A stretch of DNA of 64,000 nt from an uncultured Lachnospiraceae bacterium (GCA_934394565.1 CAKRQV010000001.1:62001-126000), one strand, 5' to 3'; counted from the first letter of the stretch, positions 53,026 through 62,427 are shown. Program-made: numbers and translations. The notes: generated by a model from the letters alone, not told the origin.

Positions 53026-54555
53026 ATGTTTACAGAAGTAGGAGCAGCAACAATTCTGGGTGTAGAAGCACACAGGGTAGCCGTGGAGGCCGATGTCAGC
53101 GATGGCCTTCCATCCTTTTCCATCGTAGGGTATGTAACGGCACAGGTGCGGGAGGCCGGTGACCGTGTGCGGACTGCCGTAAAAAATACCGGTCTGTCCC
53201 TGCCACCCAAGCGGATCACTATCAACCTGGCACCTGCCGATATCCGAAAGGAAGGCCCCCGATTTGATCTGCCAATCGCGGCAGCGGTATTGTGTGCAGC
53301 AGGAAAGATCCCGGCAAAGCCGCTGAAAGCCAGTATGGTGCTGGGAGAACTGGGACTGGATGGTAGCGTGCGCAGTGTCAGCGGTGTACTTTCTTCGGTC
53401 ATCATGGCAAGAAAAGAGGGCTTTACGACCTGTATCCTTCCGGCAGATAATCTGGAGGAGGCCAGAAATATCGATGGGATCAAGTTGGTGGGAATTGGTA
53501 CGTTGCAGGAATTGGTGGAGTATTGCAGACATCCGAAAAGCTATACACCGCCGCAGACTGGTAACAGGGCAGCCTGCACAGCAAAAACAGTGCCGGATTT
53601 TGCCGATATCAACGGGCAGGAGGAGGTTAAAAGGGCAGCTGTGCTGTCAGCTGCCGGTTTTCATAATCTGTTGATGATCGGACCGCCGGGATCCGGAAAG
53701 ACAATGACGGCCAGTCGGATTCCCGGATTACTGCCGGATATGACCAGGGAAGAGAGCCTGGAGGTAACACAGATCTACAGTGTGGCCGGACAGCTTCCTC
53801 CACAGGCGTCGCTGATATGCCATAGGCCGTTTCGGGCACCGCATCATACGATATCACCGCAGGCGCTGGCTGGTGGTGGTCGGATACCGACACCGGGGGA
53901 GATCACTCTGGCACACCGGGGCGTGCTGTTTCTCGATGAATTTCCGGAGTTTTCCACGACAAGTCTTGAAATCCTGCGTCAGCCCATGGAGAATAAAACG
54001 ATCGTGATCTCCCGCAGTGCCGGTACGGTGACATTTCCGGCAGAATTTCTTTTACTGGCGGCAATGAATCCGTGTAAATGCGGGTACTATCCCGATATGA
54101 ACCGCTGCAGCTGCAGCGCAAAGGATATTTCCCATTATCTGCACCGGATCAGTCAGCCCCTTCTTGATCGTATGGATCTGTGTGTGGAAGTTCCGGCCCT
54201 GTCCTACGACGAGCTGCGAAGCACTGGAAAGAGTACGCAGAATACAGCTGTAATGAAAGAGAAAGTACAGTCTGCTGTTACCATTCAGAATCGACGATAT
54301 GCCGGTGAAACGTTTTTTTATAACAGTCAGATTCCGGCAGCCCGTCTCAGAGAGTTTTGTGAAATGACTGTAGAGGCCGAGGAGTTGCTGCGGCAGATGT
54401 TTGGCCGCATGGGTTTAAGTGCCAGAGGCTGTCACCGTCTGTTGCGCGTGGCCCGCACCTGCGCCGATCTTTCTGCCAGTGAAAAGATTGAGAAAGAGCA
54501 TATTCTGGAAGCCTGCTGTTTCCGGAATGCAGGGAAAAAATTCTGGAACCAGTAA
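53026..54555 (+). CDS. comM: YifB/ComM-family Mg-chelatase-like AAA+ ATPase
   Basis: 509 residues: N-terminal Lon-protease-like ChlI domain (GVEAHRVAVEADVSDGLPSF), the AAA+ core with Walker A IGPPGSGKTMTASRIPGLL near 220, Walker B GVLFLDEFPEFS near 300, and a C-terminal domain with GLSARGCHRLLRVARTCADL. ComM is a branch-migration helicase that helps integrate incoming DNA in natural transformation. It comes shortly before dprA, a frequent pairing. AAGGAGG precedes the ATG. Confidence 0.94.
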   Translation: MFTEVGAATILGVEAHRVAVEADVSDGLPSFSIVGYVTAQVREAGDRVRTAVKNTGLSLPPKRITINLAPADIRKEGPRFDLPIAAAVLCAAGKIPAKPLKASMVLGELGLDGSVRSVSGVLSSVIMARKEGFTTCILPADNLEEARNIDGIKLVGIGTLQELVEYCRHPKSYTPPQTGNRAACTAKTVPDFADINGQEEVKRAAVLSAAGFHNLLMIGPPGSGKTMTASRIPGLLPDMTREESLEVTQIYSVAGQLPPQASLICHRPFRAPHHTISPQALAGGGRIPTPGEITLAHRGVLFLDEFPEFSTTSLEILRQPMENKTIVISRSAGTVTFPAEFLLLAAMNPCKCGYYPDMNRCSCSAKDISHYLHRISQPLLDRMDLCVEVPALSYDELRSTGKSTQNTAVMKEKVQSAVTIQNRRYAGETFFYNSQIPAARLREFCEMTVEAEELLRQMFGRMGLSARGCHRLLRVARTCADLSASEKIEKEHILEACCFRNAGKKFWNQ

Positions 54556-54616
54556 GAAACTTGCCAATAAAATATAAATTCGTTATACTGAAAAAAACAA
54601 AAGGGAGGATAGTACT

Positions 54617-55243
54617 GTGGATATGAATATGCAAAAAAGAAATGAACAGCTGGCAAAGACCGTGATCAAGGGGCTGCAGTCACGGAATATGTCTGGCTAC
54701 TATGCAGCAGACAAGGAGGCGGCTGTAAAGCAGGCGCTGGAACTGATTGAAGAGGGCAGTACGGTCACTATGGGGGGCTGCATGTCCGCGCATGAGATCG
54801 GTCTGATCAAAGCCCTGGAAGAAGGTAACTATACTTACATCGACCGTGCGACACTGTCACCCCGCGACAGCCTTATGGCAGCCTACGATGCCGACGTTTT
54901 TTTATCCAGTGCCAATGCCATGACAAATGACGGTATTTTAGTTAATATTGATGGCAATGCCAACCGTGTTTCCTGTATCGCCCAGGGACCAAAGAAGGTC
55001 GTCTTTCTTGTTGGAATAAACAAAGTCTGTTCGGACCTTGACGAGGCTATGAAACGTGCCAGAAATATAGCTGCACCGGCAAATGCTCAGCGCTTTGATA
55101 TTAAAACACCGTGCAGGGAGACCGGCAAATGCTTTGACTGCAAATCTCCGGATACGATCTGCTGTCAGTTTTTGATTACCAGATATTCCAGGCATGTCGG
55201 CAGGATTCATGTGATCCTGGTGAACGATACGCTGGGGTTCTAA
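54617..55243 (+). CDS. LUD-domain protein (DUF162)
   Basis: 208 residues from a GTG with GGGAGG nine bases upstream (ATG six bases on is an alternative). KNRNEQL-type start, then GGCMSAHEIGLIKALEEGNY near 55, ASSNAMTNDGILVNIDGNANR-like FLSSANAMTNDGILVNIDG near 98 and RNIAAPANAQRF near 150. A cysteine cluster CRETGKCFDCKS...CC near 170 may bind metal. The fold is shared with LutC/LutB parts of lactate utilisation, but this stand-alone form has no assigned role. Confidence 0.88.
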   Translation: MDMNMQKRNEQLAKTVIKGLQSRNMSGYYAADKEAAVKQALELIEEGSTVTMGGCMSAHEIGLIKALEEGNYTYIDRATLSPRDSLMAAYDADVFLSSANAMTNDGILVNIDGNANRVSCIAQGPKKVVFLVGINKVCSDLDEAMKRARNIAAPANAQRFDIKTPCRETGKCFDCKSPDTICCQFLITRYSRHVGRIHVILVNDTLGF

Positions 55244-55316
55244 GGATATATGGAGTGTTCAGAAAGCCAAAATGGGCATAAGAGCTTTTCTGGATCCCAT
55301 AAATCGAAAAAAATTG

Positions 55317-55354
55317 CAAAACAGTCGGAGGTAAAATCCCCCGGCTGTTTTTTT
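55317..55354 (+). terminator. Intrinsic terminator after the LUD gene
   Basis: AAACAGTCGG pairs with CCGGCTGTTT (one G-T), then a run of T. A second short hairpin, CCATGAG/CTCATGG, is at 55438-55453. The rest of 55244-55575 shows nothing else. Confidence 0.85.
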
Positions 55355-55575
55355 CTCTTGCCAAAAGAAACAGAGAATGGTACTATACATATGGTACTAC
55401 TATATTATTACATCCTGCCATTCGGCAAATCATAAGACCATGAGTTCTCATGGCATATTTCCAGGAAAGTACGAAAACAAAGCATCGATTCTTTTCGCTC
55501 TGTAAGAGGAGTGTTTATAGCATACGTTCTGTTTACAGATGCGGGGATCGCAGACTGCAAAAAAGGAGGAACATG

Positions 55576-56454
55576 ATGCAGGAAACGAATAAACTGTATA
55601 TCCGCACCTGCGATACACAGTTTCCGCAAAAATTGAAAAATATTCATCGGGTACCACAGAAGCTTTATGTGCGCGGAGCTCTGCCAGATCCTAAATTGCC
55701 TTCGGTGGCTATCGTCGGAGCACGGATGTGCTCTTCCTATGGCAAGTATCAGGCATATCGCTTTGCCGCGGAACTGGCCCGGTGCGGCGTACAGATCATC
55801 AGTGGTCTGGCGCTGGGAATTGACAGCATGGCTCATGAAGGGGCACTCAGTGTGTCCGGTGGCAGGACATTTGGCATATTGGGATGCGGTATAGATACAG
55901 TTTATCCGCGGCAAAATCGCAGACTTTACCAGCTTGTGGAGCAAAATGGCGGTCTGATCAGTGAATTTCCGGAACACACACCGCCAAAGGCCAATCATTT
56001 TCCACAGCGTAACCGTCTGATCAGTGCACTGGCGGATATCGTTCTTGTAATTGAGGCAAAGGAAAAGAGCGGTTCCCTGATTACTGTTGAGTGTGCGCTT
56101 GAACAGGGGCGCAGTGTCTATGCACTGCCGGGGCGAGTGGGCGATGCTCTGTCCCAGGGATGCAATCGTCTGATTGCCCAGGGAGCCGGGATTGCCTGCT
56201 CGCCCCAGATGCTTCTGGAGGAGCTTCAGATAGAGAGAAACCGCGCAGGAGATATGATAACGGAAACACCGGCGCAGCCAGTGAATGATCTGGAGGTTGT
56301 GTACCGGTGCCTGGATTTTGAGCCTCGCAGCGTGAAACAGATCCAGGAACTTTGTGGCATTCCGGTTCTGAAACTGATGCAGCTGCTTTTAGAACTGGAA
56401 CTGAAAGGACTGGCAAAAGAGGTTATGAAAAGCTACTATGTCAAAAAAAACTGA
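55576..56454 (+). CDS. dprA: DNA-processing protein DprA (short form)
   Basis: 292 residues from the second ATG of the pair 55573/55576, six bases after AAGGAGG. The Rossmann-like core is complete: VAIVGARMCSSYGKYQA, ISGLALGIDSMAHEGAL, FPQRNRLISALADIVLVIEA and GSLITVECALEQGR; the C-terminus is a DML1-like winged helix. It loads RecA on incoming single strands. The N-terminal SAM-like domain is shortened to about 20 residues; the frame is open upstream to 55450 but that part is not family-like. Follows comM and the LUD gene. Confidence 0.92.
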   Translation: MQETNKLYIRTCDTQFPQKLKNIHRVPQKLYVRGALPDPKLPSVAIVGARMCSSYGKYQAYRFAAELARCGVQIISGLALGIDSMAHEGALSVSGGRTFGILGCGIDTVYPRQNRRLYQLVEQNGGLISEFPEHTPPKANHFPQRNRLISALADIVLVIEAKEKSGSLITVECALEQGRSVYALPGRVGDALSQGCNRLIAQGAGIACSPQMLLEELQIERNRAGDMITETPAQPVNDLEVVYRCLDFEPRSVKQIQELCGIPVLKLMQLLLELELKGLAKEVMKSYYVKKN

Positions 56455-56656
56455 TTCTTTGGCAATCGTTATGTAAAAAACTTCATTTTGCAGGCAAACG
56501 GTCATACCTCTGCTTTTTTGAAAAAGTTTGGTCTTGCAAGCCCGGGGGAATTGGTGTATAGTGATTTCGATTTCGAGCCCAAAAATGGGATGAGATCGCA
56601 GAAACATCTATATAATAGGAAATAACCCGACAGGGTTTTACGATAAGGAGTATACC

Positions 56657-58735
56657 GTGGCAAAATATCTAGTGATCGTCGAATCACCGGCAAAGGTAAA
56701 AACAGTTAAAAAATTTCTCGGTTCCAATTATGAAGTACTGGCATCCAACGGCCATGTGAGGGATCTGCCAAAGAGTACCCTCGGGATTGATGTGGAACAT
56801 GACTATGAACCTCATTATATTACGATCCGTGGAAAAGGTGAACTGCTTGCTACGTTGCGCAAAGCTGCAAAAAAGGCAGATAAAATCTATCTTGCAACCG
56901 ACCCTGACCGTGAGGGAGAAGCAATATCCTGGCATCTTTCCAAAGCATTGAATGCCGAAGAGAAGAAGCTGCGCAGGATTACATTTAACGAGATCACTAA
57001 AGCAGCAGTAAAGGATTCGTTGAAGCATGCCCGTGATATTGATATGGATCTTGTCAATGCCCAGCAGGTGCGCCGTATCCTTGACCGTATGGTAGGGTAC
57101 AAGATCAGCCCGCTTTTGTGGGCAAAAATCAAACGGGGACTTTCAGCCGGCCGTGTCCAGTCGGTAGCTTTACGATTGATCGCAGATCGCGAGGAGGAAA
57201 TCAATGCTTTTCTTCCGGAAGAATATTGGACTTTAAATGCTGCACTTTTGGTAGCTGGCACAAAAAAAGTCTGTGAGGCCCATCTGCACAGCAAGAACGG
57301 GGAAAAGCTTGAAATTCATTCGGAAAAAGAGATGAAAGCCGTTTTAAAGGAGCTGGAAGGTGAGACCTATACCGTAGCAGATGTGAAGAAGTCTGAGCGG
57401 CAGAAGAAAGCACCGTTGCCGTTTACAACCAGTACGCTGCAGCAGGAGGCTTCCAAACAGCTCAATTTCGCAACCCAGAAAACAATGCGCATTGCCCAGC
57501 AGCTGTATGAAGGTGTTGAGATTAAAGGTTCCGGTACGGTCGGTCTGATCTCTTATCTGCGTACGGATTCCACGCGTATCTCCGATGAGGCAGATGCGGC
57601 AGCAAGAGCATATATCTCTTCGGCATACGGTGAACAGTACACAGGACAGGAACAGGACAGAAAAAGAGACAACCACAAGATCCAGGATGCCCACGAAGCG
57701 ATCCGGCCGACAGATATTACGCGGACACCGGTCAGAATCAAGGAGTCTTTGAGCCGTGACCAGTTCCGTCTGTACCAGCTGATCTGGAACCGCTTTGCTG
57801 CCAGCCGTATGGCTGCAGCCGTTACTGAGACAACGACAGCGCATATTCAGGCAGGAAAGTATATGTTCAGCGCATCCACTTCCCGTACGGTATTTGATGG
57901 TTTTCAGGCCGTCTATAAGATGCCGGATGAGGAAAAGGTAGAAGACAGTAAGGCTGTTGGCGGTATGGAGGCTGGCAGTGTGCTGCCACTTAAAGAGATG
58001 AAACCGCAGCAGCATTTCACACAGCCACCGGCACATTATACGGAGGCTTCTCTGGTCAAGACAATGGAGGAACTGGGGATTGGACGCCCGAGTACTTATG
58101 CACCAACAATCACAACGATTCTTGCCAGACGATATGTGACCAAGGAAAATAAGAATCTTTATATTACGGAGCTTGGTGATGTGGTTAACAAGATGATGAA
58201 GGAAGCCTTCCCGAGCATCGTGGATGTCAATTTCACAGCAACGATGGAGGGACTGCTGGACGAAGTCGGCGAAGGCAAGGTCGAGTGGAAGACGATCGTA
58301 CGTAATTTCTATCCGGATCTGGATGCCGCTGTCAAGGCTGCTGAGAAGGAGCTTGCAGAGGTTAAGATTGAGGATGAGGTGACGGATGTCATCTGTGAAA
58401 ACTGTGGCCGTCATATGGTTATTAAATACGGACCACATGGTAAGTTCCTGGCCTGTCCCGGATTTCCGGAGTGTCGCAATACAAAGCCGTATCTGGAAAA
58501 AATCGGTGTAGCCTGTCCAAAATGTGGCAAAGACGTGGTACTGCGCCGGACGAAGAAGGGTCGTATGTATTACGGCTGTGAGGACAATCCGGACTGTGAC
58601 TTTATGTCATGGCAGAGACCGGTGTCTAAGAAATGTCCACAGTGTGGAGGGTATATGGTCGTGAAGGGCAATAAGATTGCCTGTGCGGATACCAATTGTG
58701 GATATGTGGAAATTAATAAAAAAGAAGACGAATAA
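56657..58735 (+). CDS. topA: DNA topoisomerase I
   Basis: 692 residues from a GTG after AAGGAG. TOPRIM domain YLVIVESPAKVKTVKKFLG and ATDPDREGEAISWHL at the start; active-site Tyr in GLISYLRTDSTRIS near 302; GIGRPSTYAPTITTI near 480; three C-terminal zinc-finger-like units (CENCGRHMV near 580, CPKCGKDVV near 618, CPQCGGYMV near 662). Relaxes negative supercoils. Directly after its stop lies inverted-repeat element B. Confidence 0.97.
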   Translation: MAKYLVIVESPAKVKTVKKFLGSNYEVLASNGHVRDLPKSTLGIDVEHDYEPHYITIRGKGELLATLRKAAKKADKIYLATDPDREGEAISWHLSKALNAEEKKLRRITFNEITKAAVKDSLKHARDIDMDLVNAQQVRRILDRMVGYKISPLLWAKIKRGLSAGRVQSVALRLIADREEEINAFLPEEYWTLNAALLVAGTKKVCEAHLHSKNGEKLEIHSEKEMKAVLKELEGETYTVADVKKSERQKKAPLPFTTSTLQQEASKQLNFATQKTMRIAQQLYEGVEIKGSGTVGLISYLRTDSTRISDEADAAARAYISSAYGEQYTGQEQDRKRDNHKIQDAHEAIRPTDITRTPVRIKESLSRDQFRLYQLIWNRFAASRMAAAVTETTTAHIQAGKYMFSASTSRTVFDGFQAVYKMPDEEKVEDSKAVGGMEAGSVLPLKEMKPQQHFTQPPAHYTEASLVKTMEELGIGRPSTYAPTITTILARRYVTKENKNLYITELGDVVNKMMKEAFPSIVDVNFTATMEGLLDEVGEGKVEWKTIVRNFYPDLDAAVKAAEKELAEVKIEDEVTDVICENCGRHMVIKYGPHGKFLACPGFPECRNTKPYLEKIGVACPKCGKDVVLRRTKKGRMYYGCEDNPDCDFMSWQRPVSKKCPQCGGYMVVKGNKIACADTNCGYVEINKKEDE

Positions 58736-58778
58736 ATCCAGTACAGTTATTTACGAAACGATGTACTGGGCTGTGTGG

Positions 58779-58921
58779 CCTGCCGGTGCTGGCTGCCCGC
58801 CTGTATATGTATATCTGCCTGCGCTCTGCCTGCGCCGGTCCGGGTCTTTTGTCCCGGACTCTTGCCCGGGAAAGTCACTTGGGAGATATACATATACGGG
58901 CAGGCAGCCAACACCGGCAGG
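58779..58921. repeat. Long inverted-repeat element B with conserved core
   Basis: Arms 58779-58816 and 58884-58921 pair at 35 of 38 positions; two of the three misfits become G-U on the minus strand. The enclosed core (58817-58883) aligns without gaps to that of the element at 1219-1285, about 47 of 67 bases identical, although the arms differ. The core hairpin is GTCCGGG/CCCGGAC here and GTCCGAG/CTCGGAC there: a covarying pair. It begins 43 bases after topA. Short overlapping ORFs are spurious. Confidence 0.85.
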
Positions 58922-58982
58922 TTTTGTACGTTTTTTGCGAAAACAGGTCAAGGGTAATAAAAATAATTTGAGAAAAGTCTGA

Positions 58983-58997
58983 ATTTTTCAAAAAATT
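58983..58997 (+). promoter_or_regulatory. Candidate CodY box upstream of codY
   Basis: ATTTTTCAAAAAATT matches the CodY consensus AATTTTCWGAAAATT at 13 of 15 positions. It ends three bases ahead of the -35, where a bound regulator could block or tune the promoter. Autoregulation is inferred. Confidence 0.5.
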
Positions 58998-58999
58998 CC

Positions 59000-59028
59000 T
59001 TGATTATACAAAAAATTTATTTTATTAT
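59000..59028 (+). promoter_or_regulatory. codY promoter
   Basis: TTGATT (59000-59005), 17-base spacer, TATTAT (59023-59028), 48 bases ahead of the ATG. Confidence 0.65.
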
Positions 59029-59075
59029 AAGAAATATAGTAAAAACGGCTTGATTAGCATGGAGGGAGGCCGACG

Positions 59076-59852
59076 ATGAGCGTACAGTTACTGGATAAGA
59101 CGAGAAAGATCAATAAGTTGCTGCACAATAATAATTCTACTAAGGTTGTGTTTAATGATATCTGCGAGGTCCTGGTTGAAACGCTGTCCTCCAATATCCT
59201 GGTGATAAGCCGGAAAGGTAAGGTACTGGGGGTCGGACTTTGCGATGGAGTGGATGAGATCACAGAACTGATTGTAGATAAGGTTGGCGGATATGTGGAT
59301 CCGCTTTTAAATGACCGCTTTTTGAGCGTATTATCCACAAAAGAGAATGTGAATTTGGAGACGCTGGGCTTTGAGGGTGCAAATGTCCATGATTACGATG
59401 CCATTATCAGTCCGATTGATATTGCGGGAGAACGTCTGGGAACGCTTTTTATGTATCGCAGTAATCAGTCTTATGATATTGATGATATTATCGTCAGCGA
59501 GTATGGAACGACGGTTGTGGGTCTGGAAATGATGCGTTCTGTCAATGAGGAAAATCAGGAGGAAGCGCGCAAGGTACAGGTTGTAAAGTCGGCGTTTAAT
59601 ACGCTGTCGTTCTCGGAGATGGAGGCAATCACACATATTTTTGAGGAGCTTGACGGCAATGAAGGTATTCTGGTAGCCAGCAAAATTGCAGATCGTGTAG
59701 GTATCACCCGTTCAGTGATTGTCAATGCACTTCGTAAGTTCGAAAGTGCCGGGATTATTGAATCAAGATCGAGCGGTATGCGGGGCACATATATCAAGGT
59801 ACTTAATGATGTGATTTTTGATGAGCTTAAGAAAATGAAAGAAAAGAAATAA
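59076..59852 (+). CDS. codY: GTP-sensing pleiotropic repressor CodY
   Basis: 258 residues, family length. N-terminal GAF domain (1-155) that senses branched-chain amino acids, a linker helix, and the C-terminal winged helix-turn-helix ASKIADRVGITRSVIVNALR near 205 with SAGIIESRSSGMRGTYIKV. It represses amino-acid uptake and catabolism genes when GTP and Ile/Leu/Val are high. GGAGGG precedes the ATG. topA-codY is a common order in Lachnospiraceae. Confidence 0.97.
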   Translation: MSVQLLDKTRKINKLLHNNNSTKVVFNDICEVLVETLSSNILVISRKGKVLGVGLCDGVDEITELIVDKVGGYVDPLLNDRFLSVLSTKENVNLETLGFEGANVHDYDAIISPIDIAGERLGTLFMYRSNQSYDIDDIIVSEYGTTVVGLEMMRSVNEENQEEARKVQVVKSAFNTLSFSEMEAITHIFEELDGNEGILVASKIADRVGITRSVIVNALRKFESAGIIESRSSGMRGTYIKVLNDVIFDELKKMKEKK

Positions 59853-59934
59853 ATTGCCGGAATGTATCCGGTTTCAAAAAATGGTGTTGAAAATTATCTG
59901 CAGCAGAAAAGTGTAAATGAAGCAGATAGAAAAA

Positions 59935-60000
59935 GGAATCTCTGAACAGAGCAATATCTTTTATGGAAAAAGATATTGCAGGACAGAGGTTCTTTTTTTT
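59935..60000 (+). terminator. Intrinsic terminator after codY
   Basis: Inner stem GCAATATCTT / AAGATATTGC, outer AATCTCTG / CAGAGGTT, then eight T. The rest of the 381-base gap (60001-60131) is A/T-rich without other signals until the groES promoter. Confidence 0.85.
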
Positions 60001-60131
60001 GAAGTTTTACATATATAGGATAAGCGGGATAAAATAAATCACAAAAACAGAAAACGTGAGAAATAGAGAGGAAATAAAAGAAAATAAAAGAATAACAGAG
60101 ATTATAATGAAAAACATAGGGAATCATATGT

Positions 60132-60160
60132 TTGATAAAACAGGGCAAAATCACTAATAT
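60132..60160 (+). promoter_or_regulatory. groESL promoter
   Basis: TTGATA (60132-60137), 17-base spacer, TAATAT (60155-60160), 14 bases before CIRCE. Confidence 0.75.
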
Positions 60161-60173
60161 ATGCATTAGTTGA

Positions 60174-60200
60174 GTAGCACTCGATTGAAATGAGTGCTAA
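60174..60200 (+). promoter_or_regulatory. CIRCE operator of groESL
   Basis: GTAGCACTC, nine bases, GAGTGCTAA: one mismatch (G for T at the first base) to the consensus met fully at hrcA. Confidence 0.95.
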
Positions 60201-60233
60201 TAAATATGACTACTATATAAGGAGGACATTCAA

Positions 60234-60518
60234 ATGAAATTAGTACCTTTGGGAGACAGAGTCGTTTTAAAAAAAGTAATCGCTGAAGAAACAACAAAAT
60301 CCGGTATCGTTCTGCCGGGCGCTGAGAAAGAAAAACCGCAGATGGCTGAGGTCGTTGCTGTAGGACCGGGCGGAGTTGTTGACGGTAAAGAAGTAAAGAT
60401 GGAAGTACAGCCGGGAGATCAGGTTGTATATGCAAAATATGCAGGTACAGAGATCGAAGTTGAAGAAGAAAAATATATGATCATCAAACAGGATGATATT
60501 CTGGCTATCTTAAAATAA
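60234..60518 (+). CDS. groES: Co-chaperonin GroES
   Basis: 94 residues. MKLVPLGDRVVLKKV opens the family; the mobile loop ETTKSGIVLPGAEKEKP (about 18-34) contacts GroEL and PGDQVVYAKYAG is the barrel core. Seven copies cap the GroEL cage. AAGGAGG precedes the ATG. Controlled by HrcA through the upstream CIRCE. Confidence 0.98.
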   Translation: MKLVPLGDRVVLKKVIAEETTKSGIVLPGAEKEKPQMAEVVAVGPGGVVDGKEVKMEVQPGDQVVYAKYAGTEIEVEEEKYMIIKQDDILAILK

Positions 60519-60539
60519 TATTGCAGGAGGACAAACATC

Positions 60540-62165
60540 ATGGCAAAGGAAATTAAATTTGGTGCAGAAGCAAGACATGCTCTGGAAGCAGGTGTAAATA
60601 AACTGGCAGATACCGTACGTGTAACACTGGGACCGAAAGGAAGAAACGTTGTTCTGGACAAGTCCTATGGTGCTCCGCTGATCACAAACGATGGTGTTAC
60701 CATTGCAAAAGAGATCGAACTGGAAGACGGTTTTGAAAATATGGGTGCCCAGCTGATCCGTGAAGTCGCATCTAAGACAAACGATGTAGCCGGTGACGGT
60801 ACCACAACAGCAACGGTTCTGGCTCAGGCTATGGTAAACGAAGGAATGAAAAATCTGGCTGCAGGTGCTAACCCGATCGTTTTAAGAAAAGGTATGAAGA
60901 AGGCCTGCGATACAGCTGTAGCTGAGATCGCTGCTATGAGCGAGAAAGTCAGCGGAAAGACACAGATCGCTAAGGTTGCTGCTATTTCTGCAGGTGACGA
61001 AGAGGTTGGACAGCTGGTAGCTGACGCTATGGAGAAGGTTTCTCAGGATGGTGTTATTACGATCGAAGAGTCCAAAACCATGAAGACAGAGCTTGATCTG
61101 GTAGAAGGTATGCAGTTCGACCGTGGTTATATTTCCGCATATATGGCAACAGATATGGAGAAGATGGAAGCAGTTCTTGATAATCCGTACATCCTGATCA
61201 CAGATAAAAAGATTTCCAATATTCAGGAGATCCTGCCGCTGCTGGAGCAGATCGTACAGTCTGGTTCCAAGCTTTTGATCATCGCTGAGGATGTTGAGGG
61301 CGAAGCTCTGACAACTCTGATCCTGAACAAGCTGCGTGGTACATTCTCCGTAGTAGCTGTTAAGGCTCCGGGCTATGGCGACAGAAGAAAAGCTATGCTG
61401 GAAGATATTGCAATCCTGACAGGTGGTCAGGTGATCACATCCGATCTTGGCCTGGAACTGAAAGATACTAAGATTGAGCAGCTTGGTCGTGCTAAATCTG
61501 TCAAAGTACAGAAAGAGAATACAGTTATTGTTGATGGTGAGGGCGATAAAGCAGCTATCAGCGGACGTATTGCTCAGCTGAAGAGCCAGATTGAAGAGAC
61601 AACATCCAGCTTTGATAAAGAAAAACTGCAGGAGAGACTGGCTAAACTGGCTGGTGGTGTAGCTGTTATCCGTGTCGGTGCTGCTACTGAGACTGAGATG
61701 AAGGAAGCTAAACTTCGTATGGAAGATGCCCTGAATGCTACAAGAGCAGCTGTTGAAGAAGGTATCGTACAGGGTGGTGGCTCTGCTTACATCCGTGCTT
61801 CCAAGAAAGTTGCCGAGCTGGTAGCTACTCTGGAAGGTGACGAGAAGACTGGTGCACGTATCATCCTGAAGGCTCTGGAAGCTCCGCTGTATCATATTGC
61901 CAACAATGCAGGTCTGGAAGGTTCTGTTATCATCAATAAGGTAAGAGAGTCCGAGGACGGTGTTGGCTTCGATGCTTACAAAGAAGAGTATGTCAATATG
62001 GTTGAAGAAGGTATTCTGGATCCGGCTAAGGTTACCAGAAGTGCTTTACAGAATGCGACAAGTGTTGCCGCTACTCTGCTGACAACAGAGTCTGTTGTCT
62101 CTACGATCAAGGAGCCGGCTCCGGCTATGCCGGCAGCTAACCCGGGTATGGGCGGCATGATGTAA
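60540..62165 (+). CDS. groEL: Chaperonin GroEL
   Basis: 541 residues ending in the GGM-type tail (NPGMGGMM). VRVTLGPKGRNVVLDKSYG and VAGDGTTTATVLAQAM near 85 form the ATP site, and AAVEEGIVQGGGSAYI near 405 is the family signature. Two seven-fold rings fold client proteins with GroES; GroEL also keeps HrcA active. Starts 21 bases after groES. A strong terminator follows. Confidence 0.98.
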   Translation: MAKEIKFGAEARHALEAGVNKLADTVRVTLGPKGRNVVLDKSYGAPLITNDGVTIAKEIELEDGFENMGAQLIREVASKTNDVAGDGTTTATVLAQAMVNEGMKNLAAGANPIVLRKGMKKACDTAVAEIAAMSEKVSGKTQIAKVAAISAGDEEVGQLVADAMEKVSQDGVITIEESKTMKTELDLVEGMQFDRGYISAYMATDMEKMEAVLDNPYILITDKKISNIQEILPLLEQIVQSGSKLLIIAEDVEGEALTTLILNKLRGTFSVVAVKAPGYGDRRKAMLEDIAILTGGQVITSDLGLELKDTKIEQLGRAKSVKVQKENTVIVDGEGDKAAISGRIAQLKSQIEETTSSFDKEKLQERLAKLAGGVAVIRVGAATETEMKEAKLRMEDALNATRAAVEEGIVQGGGSAYIRASKKVAELVATLEGDEKTGARIILKALEAPLYHIANNAGLEGSVIINKVRESEDGVGFDAYKEEYVNMVEEGILDPAKVTRSALQNATSVAATLLTTESVVSTIKEPAPAMPAANPGMGGMM

Positions 62166-62187
62166 TCAACTGTATACTGTGATTTTT

Positions 62188-62225
62188 TCGGGGTGTCCGG
62201 TATCGGGCACCCCGATACTTGTTTT
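62188..62225 (+). terminator. Intrinsic terminator after groEL
   Basis: TCGGGGTG / CACCCCGA with a GC-rich loop, then TACTTGTTTT. The 170 bases from here to the guaB promoter show no riboswitch or other element I recognise. Confidence 0.85.
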
Positions 62226-62398
62226 ATACGAAATGCGGAGATATGATACCATCATGGAGAAGCCAGAATCTTGTTTTTTACATATGTCATAATGTACATA
62301 TATAACCGTCGATAAGCTGTACAGATAAGTGTCAGAATACTCCGCACAAATGAATAGAAAAACCAGAAAAAACCGTAAAAAAGAGTTGGTTTTGCCAA

Positions 62399-62427
62399 TT
62401 GACAGTACTCGACAGATTTGTTACACT
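62399..62427 (+). promoter_or_regulatory. guaB promoter
   Basis: TTGACA (62399-62404), 17-base spacer, TACACT (62422-62427), giving a leader of about 40 bases. Confidence 0.75.

Noticed and set aside
52849..53532. Upstream in-frame extension of sigK
   Set aside because: The extension lies opposite the yifB start, is not sigma-like, and has no ribosome site; the TTG at 52848 explains the known family start.
57344..58438. 364-codon minus-strand frame across topA
   Set aside because: Shadow of topA with no start signal or family likeness.
58677..58982. Short overlapping plus- and minus-strand frames after topA
   Set aside because: All are produced by the GC-rich arms of inverted-repeat element B.
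60882..61895. 337-codon minus-strand frame across groEL
   Set aside because: Same artefact; low-complexity Ser/Leu/Phe-rich product opposite an unmistakable groEL.
62216..62398. Purine riboswitch ahead of guaB
   Set aside because: The promoter at 62399 leaves only about 40 bases of leader, too short for one, and no consensus loop pair is seen.
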